Assembly (NCBI RefSeq): GCF_001543285.1
Contig: NZ_CP014164.1
Coordinates: 434,001 to 498,000, forward strand
Direction: 5' to 3'
Length of the DNA: 64,000 nucleotides
From: Aerococcus viridans
GTDB lineage: Bacteria > Bacillota > Bacilli > Lactobacillales > Aerococcaceae
Under the pieces are notes generated by a model. It was not told the origin of the DNA and ran no database searches. It worked only from the letters and a program-made list of their open reading frames with translations. The position numbers and the translations under genes were made by a program. Of the stretch, positions 52,751 through 61,944 are shown piece after piece (within the stretch, counting starts at the first letter, position 1; every line of letters begins with the position of its first letter).

Positions 52751-53929
52751 ATGAATTTGAAGAAATTTGGTTTAACATTATTATCTGCAGCTACTTTAGC
52801 TGCTTGTGGTTCAGTTACACAAACAGCTAACAGCTCTTCTTCTGCGGGATCAGAAGATTCTGATGCGATTAACATCGGTGGGGACTTTGGTTTAACTGGA
52901 TCAGCATCTGCTTACGGTTCTTACATCAATGATGGCGCTACACTTGCTTTTAAGGAAATTAATGAAGCCGGTGGTATTGACGGTAAAGAAATCAATTATG
53001 TAGTGACGGATAATAAGTCAAATGTTCAAGAGTCTGCCAATGAAGCTACTCGTCTGTTAGCAGAAGAAAACTTGTCCGTATTACTAGCGTCAGATATCGC
53101 AGCGTCAACAGAAGCAGCGATTCAACCAGCTGAAAACGCACAAGTTCCAATGATTATTCCTTCAGCAACCGTTGATGATTTAACATTGGATTCACAAGGA
53201 AATGTATTTGACTATGTGTTCCAAATTGCCTTCCAAATTTCTAACCAAACAGAAGCACTAGGTCGTTTTGCGGACGAGAAGGGTTGGAGCACGGCTGCCG
53301 TTTTACAAGATAACTCATCGGATTATGGTCAAAACTTAGCTTCTCAATTTGAGGAGGACTACTCAGGTGATGTTGTCATCAAAGAGTCATTCTTATCAGG
53401 AGACACTGACTTCAGCTCAATCCTAAACAACGTTAAAGCCCAAAATCCAGACGTATTATTCATCGCTGGTTACTACCCTGAAGGTGGGGCCATCGTGAAA
53501 CAAGCCCGTGAAATGGGCATCGACGCTGCAATCTTAGGGCCAAACGGATTAGGTAACGATGAATTTATTAACCTAGCTGGCGCAGAAAACGTTACTGACT
53601 TCTACTATGCAACCATCTTTGTAACAGGAGAATACGGTTCAGACGCAGCCAACGAATTCGCAGAGAGATACCGTGCAGAATTTGACACAGAGCCAGACTT
53701 GTTCTCAGCGGGTGGTTATGACGCAGCCCGCTTAGCAGCTGACGCCATTGACCGTGCCGGTTCAACAGACCCACAAGCCATCCGCGACGCCCTAGAAGAA
53801 ACCCAAGACTTTGAAGGGGTAACAGGAAACATCTCATTCGATGAAGACCACAGCCCAGTAATGGACTCATTCGTAGTAGGCTACACAGAAGGTGAAATCT
53901 CATCAGTAGAAGCCGTAACAGCTGAATAA
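52751..53929 (+). CDS. branched-chain amino acid ABC transporter binding lipoprotein (LivJ-like)
   Basis: 392 residues. A lipoprotein signal with lipobox TLAACGS, a Ser-rich linker, then a type I periplasmic-binding fold: GGDFGLTGSASAYGSYINDG, LASDIAASTEAAI, VLQDNSSDYGQNLA, LFIAGYYPEGGAIVKQAREM and DLFSAGGYDAARLAADAI. This is the LivJ/Leu-Ile-Val-binding family. It is not followed by livHMGF genes in the window, so permease partners must be elsewhere. The Ile-rich leader supports Ile/Leu/Val as ligand. RBS TTAGGAGG. Confidence 0.9.
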   Translation: MNLKKFGLTLLSAATLAACGSVTQTANSSSSAGSEDSDAINIGGDFGLTGSASAYGSYINDGATLAFKEINEAGGIDGKEINYVVTDNKSNVQESANEATRLLAEENLSVLLASDIAASTEAAIQPAENAQVPMIIPSATVDDLTLDSQGNVFDYVFQIAFQISNQTEALGRFADEKGWSTAAVLQDNSSDYGQNLASQFEEDYSGDVVIKESFLSGDTDFSSILNNVKAQNPDVLFIAGYYPEGGAIVKQAREMGIDAAILGPNGLGNDEFINLAGAENVTDFYYATIFVTGEYGSDAANEFAERYRAEFDTEPDLFSAGGYDAARLAADAIDRAGSTDPQAIRDALEETQDFEGVTGNISFDEDHSPVMDSFVVGYTEGEISSVEAVTAE

Positions 53930-53988
53930 GCCCTACTTTTTTGACAAAGGTTAACAAGGCCAAGTTGGGTCAATCAATATTAGTAGAA

Positions 53989-54021
53989 GAGTCGCGATGT
54001 TCATATCGTGGCTCTTTTTTT
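53989..54021 (+). terminator. terminator after the LivJ-like gene
   Basis: GAGTCGCGAT / ATCGTGGCTC (two wobble pairs), then TTTTTTT. Confidence 0.8.
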
Positions 54022-54216
54022 GAGTACAGCTAATATCTAATATTTCAAGTTAATTCTACACATAGCTTCTGAGACCTTTTCACGGTATGCGAAACTCGAT
54101 TGATTCTCATAGGATGATAGGATCAAGTAGCGTATAATATATAATGGATCAACAAATCAAATTGAAAATGTATAATGTGAATGTATATTGTATATAGAAA
54201 GAAAGTGTAGGACGTC

Positions 54217-55374
54217 TTGATAGAAGAAAATAAATATTATATCTATGCAGATCGGATTATCTTAGCGGATGAAGTAGTAGAAAAAGCTTATTTAGAGGTT
54301 CATGACGGTAAGTTTGGCTATGCAACTTTAGAGAAACCCCTAAAAGGTGAGGTTAAAGATTACACGGGCTATACGGTGGCGGCTGGTTTAGTGGATACCC
54401 ATATTCATGGTTTTCACGGGGCAGATGTGATGGATGATGATTTTGAGGCGGTTCAGACTATGTCTAAAGGTCTGCCATCAACAGGTGTGACAGCCTTTTT
54501 GCCAACAACCTTAACTTCTTCTGCTGACTTATTGACATCAGTTGCTGGTAAAATTGGTGACCACTACGAGGAAGCTGAGGGGGCGAAAATCCTAGGCATC
54601 TTCTTTGAAGGACCCTGGTTCACGGAAGAGCACAAGGGGGCACAAAACCCAGCCTACATGGGCGATCCTGACTTGGGTCAATTTGAAATCTGGCAGTCAG
54701 CGGCTAAAGGTTTGATCAATAAAATTGCCCTAGCGCCAGAACGGCAAACGGCCAAAGCTTTCACAGAAACTATCACGAAAGAAGGTGTACGAGTAGCCCT
54801 AGCACACTCTTCTGCTACCTATGAAGAAGCGACTGCAGTTGTAGATGCGGGTGCTAACATTTTCATCCATACTTATAACGGCATGTCTGGTTTACACCAC
54901 CGCAATCCTGGAATGGTTGGGGCAGCGATGGCAACGGATGATACCTATGCGGAAGTAATTTGTGACGGGAAACATATCCATCCAGGTGCAACCAAAGCCT
55001 TGGTGAAAGCCAAAGGCTGGGACAAAACGGTCTTAATTACAGATGCTATGTCAGCGGCAGGCATGCCGGATGGCACCTACCAATTGGGTGAATTCCCGGT
55101 TATTGTCAGAGATGGTGAAGCGCGACTGGCGTCAGGTAATTTAGCCGGGTCAGTTTTGACCTTGATTCAAGCGGTTAAGAATGTGGTTGAATGGGGCGTT
55201 GTTGACAGTGAACATGCCCTGCGGATGGCGTCACAAGTGCCAGCAGCCTCTGTTGGTTTAGAAGACCAAGTTGGCGTAATTGCACCTGGCCGTGCGGCAG
55301 ACTTTATTGTGGTTGATGCTGATATAAACCTAAAAGAAACTTACCTAAACGGTGTTTCTGTATTTCAAGCCTAA
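54217..55374 (+). CDS. nagA: N-acetylglucosamine-6-phosphate deacetylase
   Basis: 385-residue amidohydrolase that deacetylates GlcNAc-6-P in amino-sugar catabolism and cell-wall recycling. Metal and substrate motifs: DTHIHGFHG, FEGPWF, ALAHSSATYEEA, HTYNGMSGLHHRNPGMVGA and LITDAMSAAGMPDG. Translation starts at TTG 54217; the RBS (GTAGGACG) is weak. It is monocistronic; no nagB in the window. Confidence 0.93.
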   Translation: MIEENKYYIYADRIILADEVVEKAYLEVHDGKFGYATLEKPLKGEVKDYTGYTVAAGLVDTHIHGFHGADVMDDDFEAVQTMSKGLPSTGVTAFLPTTLTSSADLLTSVAGKIGDHYEEAEGAKILGIFFEGPWFTEEHKGAQNPAYMGDPDLGQFEIWQSAAKGLINKIALAPERQTAKAFTETITKEGVRVALAHSSATYEEATAVVDAGANIFIHTYNGMSGLHHRNPGMVGAAMATDDTYAEVICDGKHIHPGATKALVKAKGWDKTVLITDAMSAAGMPDGTYQLGEFPVIVRDGEARLASGNLAGSVLTLIQAVKNVVEWGVVDSEHALRMASQVPAASVGLEDQVGVIAPGRAADFIVVDADINLKETYLNGVSVFQA

Positions 55375-55433
55375 ATAATAGATTTAAAAATGAGTTTGTG
55401 CAGTGGAACGATTTTCTGCGAACCTCCAATTTT

Positions 55434-55478
55434 TGCACCAAGCTAGTTGACATGAGTCGGCTGGTTTGGTGCTTTTTT
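55434..55478 (+). terminator. nagA terminator
   Basis: GCACCAA/TTGGTGC with partly paired inner loop, followed by TTTTTTG. Confidence 0.8.
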
Positions 55479-55531
55479 GTTTGTAAAAAGGCAAAACTCT
55501 TGCAAACCTATCTAGTCAACTCTTAATAACA

Positions 55532-55762
55532 TGTAACATTTTGTAACATAACTTGTCACAATTGTGAGCAAATTCGCCTTTTGACTAGAACAATTGGTAA
55601 AATTTTTCAACCTTTCAAAAGCTTGGTTTTATCGTGAAAACGAATGAAAATGAGAGTTCGATGATAAAAATGTGCTTGCACATAAATTTTTTTCAATCTA
55701 TAATCTAGTCATCAGTTAAGAAATCTTACACTTATGACAATGAATGTTAAGTAATGTAACAT
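55532..55762 (+). other. upstream region of the amidohydrolase operon with repeated TGTAACAT
   Basis: The 440-bp gap before the M20 genes holds no gene after the nagA terminator. TGTAACAT occurs at 55532, 55542 and 55755; the first two are 10 bp apart, on the same helical face. These may be sites for an unidentified regulator of the downstream operon. Confidence 0.3.
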
Positions 55763-55814
55763 ATAACGTCATAACAGTATAGATAATCAGACAAGAAAAT
55801 TAGGGGTGGAGAAG

Positions 55815-57041
55815 ATGAACCAAGAATCCAATCATCATACTTTGAATTATCAAGCGTATGCCAGTGAAACATTCGAACATTTACACCGTCATCCAGAAAT
55901 ATCTTTTCATGAATACCAGACCAGAAAGTTTATACGCCAAGAACTAGAAAATTTTGGCTATACCGATATTGAAACAGATGTTGGTGGCGGTGGGGTGATC
56001 GCCAGACTTAAAGGTGACAAGCCAGGTCCGACTATTGCCTTTCGGGCCGACATGGATGCCTTACAAATTCAAGAAGAAACTGATTTACCCTATAAATCAG
56101 AAATTGACGGGGTCATGCATGCTTGTGGTCACGATGCCCACACGACAATTTTGCTGACGGCTGCCCAGTACTTGATTCAATTAAAAGAAGAAATTGCTGG
56201 AACATTGGTATTCCTTTTCCAACATGCGGAAGAAGTGAAACCAGGTGGTGCCAAGTCCATTATGGCATCCGGCGCCCTAGACGATGTGGATAAGATCTTC
56301 GGCCTTCATGTGTCAGGCGAAAAAGCCTTTGATGGCACCATCTCTTACCACGAAGGGTTTGCGACCGCCAATTCAGATACCTTCGCCATCGAAGTCCACG
56401 GGAAAGGTGGTCACGCAGCCACTCCCCACCAAAATGTAGATGCGACTTTAACAGCTGCGTACTTAATCCAGCAATTACAGTCCATTGTCTCCCGCCATAA
56501 AAACCCTATGGATCCTGGTGTTGTGACAATTGGGAACTTCCATGCTGGGAACGGGGTGGCCAATGTCATGGCCAACGTTGCTAGCTTAAATGGGACGATT
56601 CGGACTTATAATCCTGACTTACGTGCCCTTGCAAAAAAAGATTTATTCTCCCTATCTGAAGATATTGCGGCAGCCCACGGTGCTTCAGTTAAGATAGATT
56701 TCATTGATGGCTATCCAGCCCTCTACAACCATCCAACGGAAACGCAAACAGTAGTTGATATCTTTAAAGAAAGATTTGGCCAAGACATGGTCAATGAAAA
56801 GCCAGCTAGTATGGGTGGGGAAGATTTCGCCTACTACGTCCAAAAAATCCCGGGACTTTTCTATTTTATTCCAGCGGGTGCCCGTCCTGACGGCGAGAAT
56901 TACCCCCATCACCATCCAAAATTTGAAATTGACCAAAGATGTCTCATGTTGGGATTAGAAACCATCTTAACTATTGTCAATCATTATGTCATCGAAAGTG
57001 AGGTTGAAGCCTATGTTGAAAGCAGATATAGCGAGTACTAG
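55815..57041 (+). CDS. M20 amidohydrolase 1 (N-acyl amino acid hydrolase type)
   Basis: 408-residue cytosolic M20D-type metalloenzyme. Dinuclear-site residues: Cys/His in MHACGHDAHTT, Glu pair in FQHAEEVKPGG, His in FGLHVSG, and C-terminal His in YPHHHPKFEID. The dimerisation domain sits at about 185-300 (HGKGGHAATPHQNVD). Such enzymes deacylate N-acyl amino acids or peptides. ATG 55815 follows GGGGTGGAG. First gene of an operon with a peptide transporter. Confidence 0.9.
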   Translation: MNQESNHHTLNYQAYASETFEHLHRHPEISFHEYQTRKFIRQELENFGYTDIETDVGGGGVIARLKGDKPGPTIAFRADMDALQIQEETDLPYKSEIDGVMHACGHDAHTTILLTAAQYLIQLKEEIAGTLVFLFQHAEEVKPGGAKSIMASGALDDVDKIFGLHVSGEKAFDGTISYHEGFATANSDTFAIEVHGKGGHAATPHQNVDATLTAAYLIQQLQSIVSRHKNPMDPGVVTIGNFHAGNGVANVMANVASLNGTIRTYNPDLRALAKKDLFSLSEDIAAAHGASVKIDFIDGYPALYNHPTETQTVVDIFKERFGQDMVNEKPASMGGEDFAYYVQKIPGLFYFIPAGARPDGENYPHHHPKFEIDQRCLMLGLETILTIVNHYVIESEVEAYVESRYSEY

Positions 57042-58299
57042 TAGAATCGAAAGTGAAGTCAGCCAAGCCACGGCAGCCCTTTTGGCCAAATGGTTAAAAC
57101 ATGCAGCGTCTATTGAATCAGACGTTGTCCAAGTCCGACGCCATTTACACCAAAACCCTGAATTATCTTTTGAGGAGGTAGCAACAGCCAATTTCGTTTA
57201 TATGGAATTGTTGTCAGCCAAAATCTTTGATATCGACCGGAATGTGGGTGACGGCTACGGAATTGTCGCACGGGTTCATGGGGCTAAACCGGGTCCAACC
57301 ATTGCCTTAAGGGCAGACATGGACGCCTTACCCATTAGGGAAGAAACAGATTTACCCTTTGCGTCGGAAAATACAGGTGTCATGCATGCTTGCGGCCATG
57401 ATATTCATACCGCAACACTTTTAGGAGTGGCTCAAGTCATCCAAGCCCACCGCGATGAATTTGCGGGCACGGTCGTCTTCATCTTCCAACACGCTGAAGA
57501 GAAGAAACCTGGCGGGGCTAAAGCCATTGTAGATGCTGGTTACTTGGCGGGTGTGGATGCAGTATTTGGTCTCCATATTGACCCTTCAAAAGAGGCCGGC
57601 ACTGTCGGTTATTCACTGGGTTATGGGTCAGCTGCTTCAGATGCCTTTGAAATCAAAATTCAAGGTCGGGGCGGTCACGCATCATCTCCACATACAGCTA
57701 TTGATTCGGTGGTGATTGCTGCTGAAACGATCGCTAACCTACAAACTTTAGTATCCCGGGTGTCCAATCCCATTGAACCGTTAGTGGTGACTGTTGCGGG
57801 GGTAGACGCTGGTATGGGCGCGCCAAATATTATTGCCGATACAGCGACTCTTGTCGGTACAGTCCGGTCCTCTTCGCCAGAAGGTCGGGCCACAATCAAG
57901 GACCAATTCATTCAAATCGCTGAGATGACAGCAGCCATGCATGGTGGATCAGCCAGTGTGGATTATGAAGAGGGTTATCCAGCCATTCAAAACACCGCAA
58001 GCATCGTGACTGACTTAGTGGCCGCCATCGACTACTCAGCCGTTTTCACAGAGGTTATCGAAAATACGGCTGCAACAGGCGCTATGATGAACGGTGAAGA
58101 CTTTGCTTACTACCTTGAAGATACACCAGGGGCCTTCTTCACTGTCGGTTGTGACTTCCTGGAAAAGGACAAGCAAGGTCAAGCTAGCTATCCTTTACAT
58201 AACAGTAAATTCGTCGCCAATGAAGCTTGTATCCTAAACGCTATGTCGCTATTTCTGGTTATTTTAAGTCAATATTTAAAGGTGGTGCCTCATGATTAA
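57013..58299 (+). CDS. M20 amidohydrolase 2
   Basis: 428-residue paralogue of the preceding protein with the same sites: MHACGHDIHTATLL, FQHAEEKKPGG, FGLHIDP and PLHNSKFVAN. The ATG at 57013 is chosen because it gives a short overlap (29 bp) with gene 1; an in-frame ATG at 56974 is possible. Its end overlaps the permease start by 8 bp (ATGATTAA), so expression is coupled to the transporter. Substrate unknown, probably an imported N-acyl peptide or amino acid. Confidence 0.9.
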   Translation: MLKADIASTSRIESEVSQATAALLAKWLKHAASIESDVVQVRRHLHQNPELSFEEVATANFVYMELLSAKIFDIDRNVGDGYGIVARVHGAKPGPTIALRADMDALPIREETDLPFASENTGVMHACGHDIHTATLLGVAQVIQAHRDEFAGTVVFIFQHAEEKKPGGAKAIVDAGYLAGVDAVFGLHIDPSKEAGTVGYSLGYGSAASDAFEIKIQGRGGHASSPHTAIDSVVIAAETIANLQTLVSRVSNPIEPLVVTVAGVDAGMGAPNIIADTATLVGTVRSSSPEGRATIKDQFIQIAEMTAAMHGGSASVDYEEGYPAIQNTASIVTDLVAAIDYSAVFTEVIENTAATGAMMNGEDFAYYLEDTPGAFFTVGCDFLEKDKQGQASYPLHNSKFVANEACILNAMSLFLVILSQYLKVVPHD

Positions 58300-59242
58300 A
58301 TACCTCAGCAAACGATTACTACTAATTGTGCCAGTCTTGTTGATTATCTCCATTTTAGCCTTCGCCATGATTCAAATGGCGCCAGGTGACATTGCCGATT
58401 TATACCAATCACCGGATGCCACCCCTGAACAAATAGAAATGATTCGGGAAAACTTAGGGTTAAACGATTCAATTGTGGTCCAATATTGGCGGTGGTTAAG
58501 CAACCTATTTACAGGCGACTTAGGTTTCTCATTTAGAACGAGAACAGCCGTTACAGGTTTAATCGGTGAAGCGCTCTTACCAACTTTACAGTTGATGTTT
58601 GGGACCTTGATTGTTGCCTATATTGTGGCTATTCCATTAGGGATTTATGCAGCTAACCATAAAAATACCTGGATTGACCACTTATTGACGACTTTTTCTT
58701 TTGCCGGTGTGTCTATGCCTAATTTCTTCTTAGGGATGCTATTGATTTATTTCTTTTCTGTGGAATTAGGTTGGTTACCCATTGGTGGGATGGAAAACTT
58801 GTCCGGAGATATGACTTTCTGGCAGGCTCTTTCTTACTATGTATTACCTACTTTAGTATTGGGAGCGTCGTATTGTGCCAACATGACCCGGTATGTCCGG
58901 TCAACCGTTATTGGGATTAACGAACAAAACTATATGCGGACAGCAGTTGCTAAAGGGCTAAAAGAAGAGGAAATGATCAAGCGTCATACCTTGCCAAATG
59001 CCCTAGTGCCGATTTTAACCGTTATTGGGTCTGATATTCCCCGTTTAATCGGTGGGGCAGTCGTAACGGAACAAGTATTCCGCTGGCCAGGGATTGGGTC
59101 ATTGATGATGGCGTCTATTAATGCACGGGACTATCCAGTCATTATGACTATTACCTTGATATCAGCCTTTGCCGTATTAGCATGTAACTTATTAGTAGAT
59201 GTATCCTACGCTTACGTCGATCCACGTATTCGTTACGAATAA
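58292..59242 (+). CDS. peptide ABC transporter permease (DppB/OppB type)
   Basis: 316 residues with six membrane helices. It has the N-terminal KRLLLIVPVLLIISILAF, the GDLGFSFRTRTAV segment and the cytoplasmic EAA-like loop (RTAVAKGLKEEEMIKRHTLPNAL). It forms the channel with the DppC-type partner downstream. Confidence 0.93.
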   Translation: MIKYLSKRLLLIVPVLLIISILAFAMIQMAPGDIADLYQSPDATPEQIEMIRENLGLNDSIVVQYWRWLSNLFTGDLGFSFRTRTAVTGLIGEALLPTLQLMFGTLIVAYIVAIPLGIYAANHKNTWIDHLLTTFSFAGVSMPNFFLGMLLIYFFSVELGWLPIGGMENLSGDMTFWQALSYYVLPTLVLGASYCANMTRYVRSTVIGINEQNYMRTAVAKGLKEEEMIKRHTLPNALVPILTVIGSDIPRLIGGAVVTEQVFRWPGIGSLMMASINARDYPVIMTITLISAFAVLACNLLVDVSYAYVDPRIRYE

Positions 59243-59250
59243 ACATGACA

Positions 59251-59299
59251 GTGCGAGAAGACACCGAGATGATTCCTTTCTTGGCGTCGGCTCTTACAC
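59251..59299 (+). other. intercistronic hairpin between the two permease genes
   Basis: GTG-GAG-GAC-CCGAGA pairs with TCTTGG-GTC-CTC-CAC across small bulges, about 15 pairs. No T-run follows. It may stabilise or separate the upstream mRNA segment. Confidence 0.4.
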
Positions 59300-59327
59300 C
59301 TTAACAGGAATTTAGGAGGGGAAAGAG

Positions 59328-60272
59328 ATGGCTGAAGACCACTTATTTAAAGCGACTTATGCGAGTCCAAAAGATTTTATGGATCAACATATGCTTGCTC
59401 ATGAGACACAAAAAACAGATACAAGCATCAAGCAAACTGGCTACTGGACTATTATTTGGCAAAGGTTTGCCCGCAACAAGGCGGCTGTATTTGGTCTAAT
59501 TTGTTTTACCATTTTATTAGGCGCAACAATGTTTGCAGGGGTAATCGCCCCCTTTAATCCAGATGAAATTGTAGGTGGGTTTCTAGAAGCACCAACTGCT
59601 ACTCACTGGCTAGGAACAGATGAAATTGGCCGAGATGTATTCTCTCGTTTACTTTATGGTGGCCAAGTCTCTATGTTTGTTGGGATTGTGTCGGTGCTGA
59701 TTTATGCAACTATTGGGACTAGCTTAGGTTTATTAGCTGGATTTCTAGGCGGTGTTTGGGACTTTTTAATTATGCGTTTAACTGAAGTGATTATGTCCTT
59801 CCCTTATTTCTTAGTAGTCCTAGTTGCAGTTGGAATCCTTGGACCATCTATTTGGAACGTGACGATCGTGATCGGTTTATTTGGTTGGGCACCGCTTTGT
59901 CGAATAGTCCGGGCAGAAGTGATGAAACTAAAAGGTGCTGATTATATTCAAGCAGCCGTTGCTTCCGGTTATTCAACAAGCAACATTGTCTTTAAGCAAA
60001 TCGTTCCAAATATTTTGTCACCAATTTTAGTCAATATGACTTTTGGGATTTCAACTTCTATTATCACAGAAGCTTCGCTTTCCTTCCTAGGTGTAGGGGT
60101 TGTACCACCTACTGCCTCATGGGGGAATTTGTTGACTGCAGCTCAGTCCCTATCGGTATTAACCATGCAATCTTGGCGGTGGATACCAGTTGGATTGGCC
60201 GTATTCTTAGCCGTTTTATCCATCAACTTTATTGGTGAAGGCTTACGTAGCGCAGTTGAAGGTGAGATATAA
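59328..60272 (+). CDS. peptide ABC transporter permease (DppC/OppC type)
   Basis: 314 residues. The N-terminal OppC_N segment (WQRFARNKAAVFGLICFTIL) precedes five further helices. HWLGTDEIGRDVFSRLLYGG and the EAA loop AAVASGYSTSNIVFKQIVPN are diagnostic. RBS GGAGGGG. It ends 20 bp before the binding-protein gene. Confidence 0.94.
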   Translation: MAEDHLFKATYASPKDFMDQHMLAHETQKTDTSIKQTGYWTIIWQRFARNKAAVFGLICFTILLGATMFAGVIAPFNPDEIVGGFLEAPTATHWLGTDEIGRDVFSRLLYGGQVSMFVGIVSVLIYATIGTSLGLLAGFLGGVWDFLIMRLTEVIMSFPYFLVVLVAVGILGPSIWNVTIVIGLFGWAPLCRIVRAEVMKLKGADYIQAAVASGYSTSNIVFKQIVPNILSPILVNMTFGISTSIITEASLSFLGVGVVPPTASWGNLLTAAQSLSVLTMQSWRWIPVGLAVFLAVLSINFIGEGLRSAVEGEI

Positions 60273-60292
60273 GACTGGGAGGAGGGAAAACC

Positions 60293-61921
60293 ATGAAAAT
60301 AAAACGATTATCACTAGTTATCGCAACAGCGACCGCCTTATTACTTGCGGCCTGCGGGACAGCCAATGATAGTTCAGTGGGTCTAACGACTGAAGTCCAA
60401 GCCCAAGAAACAAGCGCTACCGACAATACCCTTGATATTGGGACAACTAACACCATTTCCGGGTTTAACGTTTTTAACACCACAGACGTTGCCGGCCAAT
60501 GGATTCAACGGTTCATGTACCCATCGTTACTAGACCAACCTGAAGCAGGCGTGTTTGAACCCAATGTCGCTTCAATGACCACAGAAGACAATTTAGTTTA
60601 TACCATCACCATAAAAGATGACGTTGTTTGGTCAGACGGGACACCTTTTACAGCGGATGATGTGGCTTATAATTTCAATGTCATCGCCAATCCAAATGTT
60701 GAAACCTCTAACTCAGCCAATCTGAAGTCTATCGAAGGGTTGGATGATGCTGGTAAATTAGCGGAAGGGACTGAAACCATTTCCGGTGTTCAAGTCATTG
60801 ATGACAAGACCTTAACCATTACCTTGAAAACACCCACTGACCCAGCTTACGTTTATGAAAACATTGGCTTTAAGATTATGATTGCCCCTAAGCATGTTGT
60901 AGAAAAAGAAGATATCTATAACCTGGGTTCTTCTGAATTTGCCACAAATCCGACTGTTTTTGCTGGTCCTTATAAATTCGTGAAATATGAGTCAGGATCT
61001 TACGTCAAGATGGTGGCCAATGAAAGCTACCACAAAGGCAAGCCAACTATTGAAAATGCCATCGTTCATATTATGGATTCAACCGGTATGGTGATTGCCC
61101 TTCAAGCAGGTGAATTAGACATGACTGCTGGTGGTGGGATTGCTTTGATTCCAATTTCAGATATCAAATTCCTTGAACAGAATGAGGACATCTATGTCGA
61201 ATCTAACTACGGGACTTCAGTTCAGTTTATGTATATCAACAATGAAAAATTCGATAACGTCACTTTCAGACAGGCGCTTTTAGCAGCCATTGACCGTGAC
61301 CGGATGGCAGACGGCTTATTGCAAGGGGAAGGGGAAGTTATTCCAACTACCTATACCTCAATTTCAGCCTATAAAGACCCGGACTTAGACCCAGTGGCCT
61401 ATGACCCAGATCGTGCTAAAGAATTGCTAGCAGAATCAGGGTTTGATACTAGTCAGACCATTAAATTGGCCGTTCCAACAGGAAATGTTACCCGGATGAA
61501 TGCCGCCAACTTGATTGAGCAAGACTTAGAAGCCATTGGACTAGATGTTGTCCAAACATCAGCCGACTTTACCACCCACGCGGCCAATGTGACAGCAGGC
61601 GACTACGACCTAGCTATGATGGGGTTAGCCTTAAACGTTGACCCAGACCAAGGCTCTTACTGGTCATCATCAGGGTCAAATCAAGTCAACATCAACGACC
61701 CAGAGCTTGATCAATTAATCAACAAAGGGGCATCACAAACCAACTTTGAAGACCGTTACGAAACCTACAAGGCCATCCAAGCCCGTTTCCAAGAACAAGC
61801 TTACCTAGTGCCACTGTATTCTGATTACCAATTCACCATTCAAACCACCGACCTGAATGGTGGTATCCAGCCATTCTGGTTTGGATCCCTAACAGATATT
61901 CAAGAATGGACCTTCAACTAG
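60293..61921 (+). CDS. peptide-binding lipoprotein (SBP family 5)
   Basis: 542-residue solute-binding protein. Lipobox LLLAACGT near residue 20, then the SBP_5 fold: TIKDDVVWSDGTPFTADDVAYNF (one motif in two parts), NNEKFDNVTFRQALLAAIDRD, and a C-terminal lobe. It captures di- or oligopeptides for the adjacent permeases. Its stop lies 23 bp before the start of the ATPase gene. Confidence 0.93.
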   Translation: MKIKRLSLVIATATALLLAACGTANDSSVGLTTEVQAQETSATDNTLDIGTTNTISGFNVFNTTDVAGQWIQRFMYPSLLDQPEAGVFEPNVASMTTEDNLVYTITIKDDVVWSDGTPFTADDVAYNFNVIANPNVETSNSANLKSIEGLDDAGKLAEGTETISGVQVIDDKTLTITLKTPTDPAYVYENIGFKIMIAPKHVVEKEDIYNLGSSEFATNPTVFAGPYKFVKYESGSYVKMVANESYHKGKPTIENAIVHIMDSTGMVIALQAGELDMTAGGGIALIPISDIKFLEQNEDIYVESNYGTSVQFMYINNEKFDNVTFRQALLAAIDRDRMADGLLQGEGEVIPTTYTSISAYKDPDLDPVAYDPDRAKELLAESGFDTSQTIKLAVPTGNVTRMNAANLIEQDLEAIGLDVVQTSADFTTHAANVTAGDYDLAMMGLALNVDPDQGSYWSSSGSNQVNINDPELDQLINKGASQTNFEDRYETYKAIQARFQEQAYLVPLYSDYQFTIQTTDLNGGIQPFWFGSLTDIQEWTFN

Positions 61922-61944
61922 GCCACAGAAAGGATTTGATCGAC

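Noticed and set aside
55620-55660. CcpA cre-like TGAAAACGAATGAA upstream of the M20 operon
   Set aside because: Three mismatches to the TGWAANCGNTNWCA consensus at key positions.
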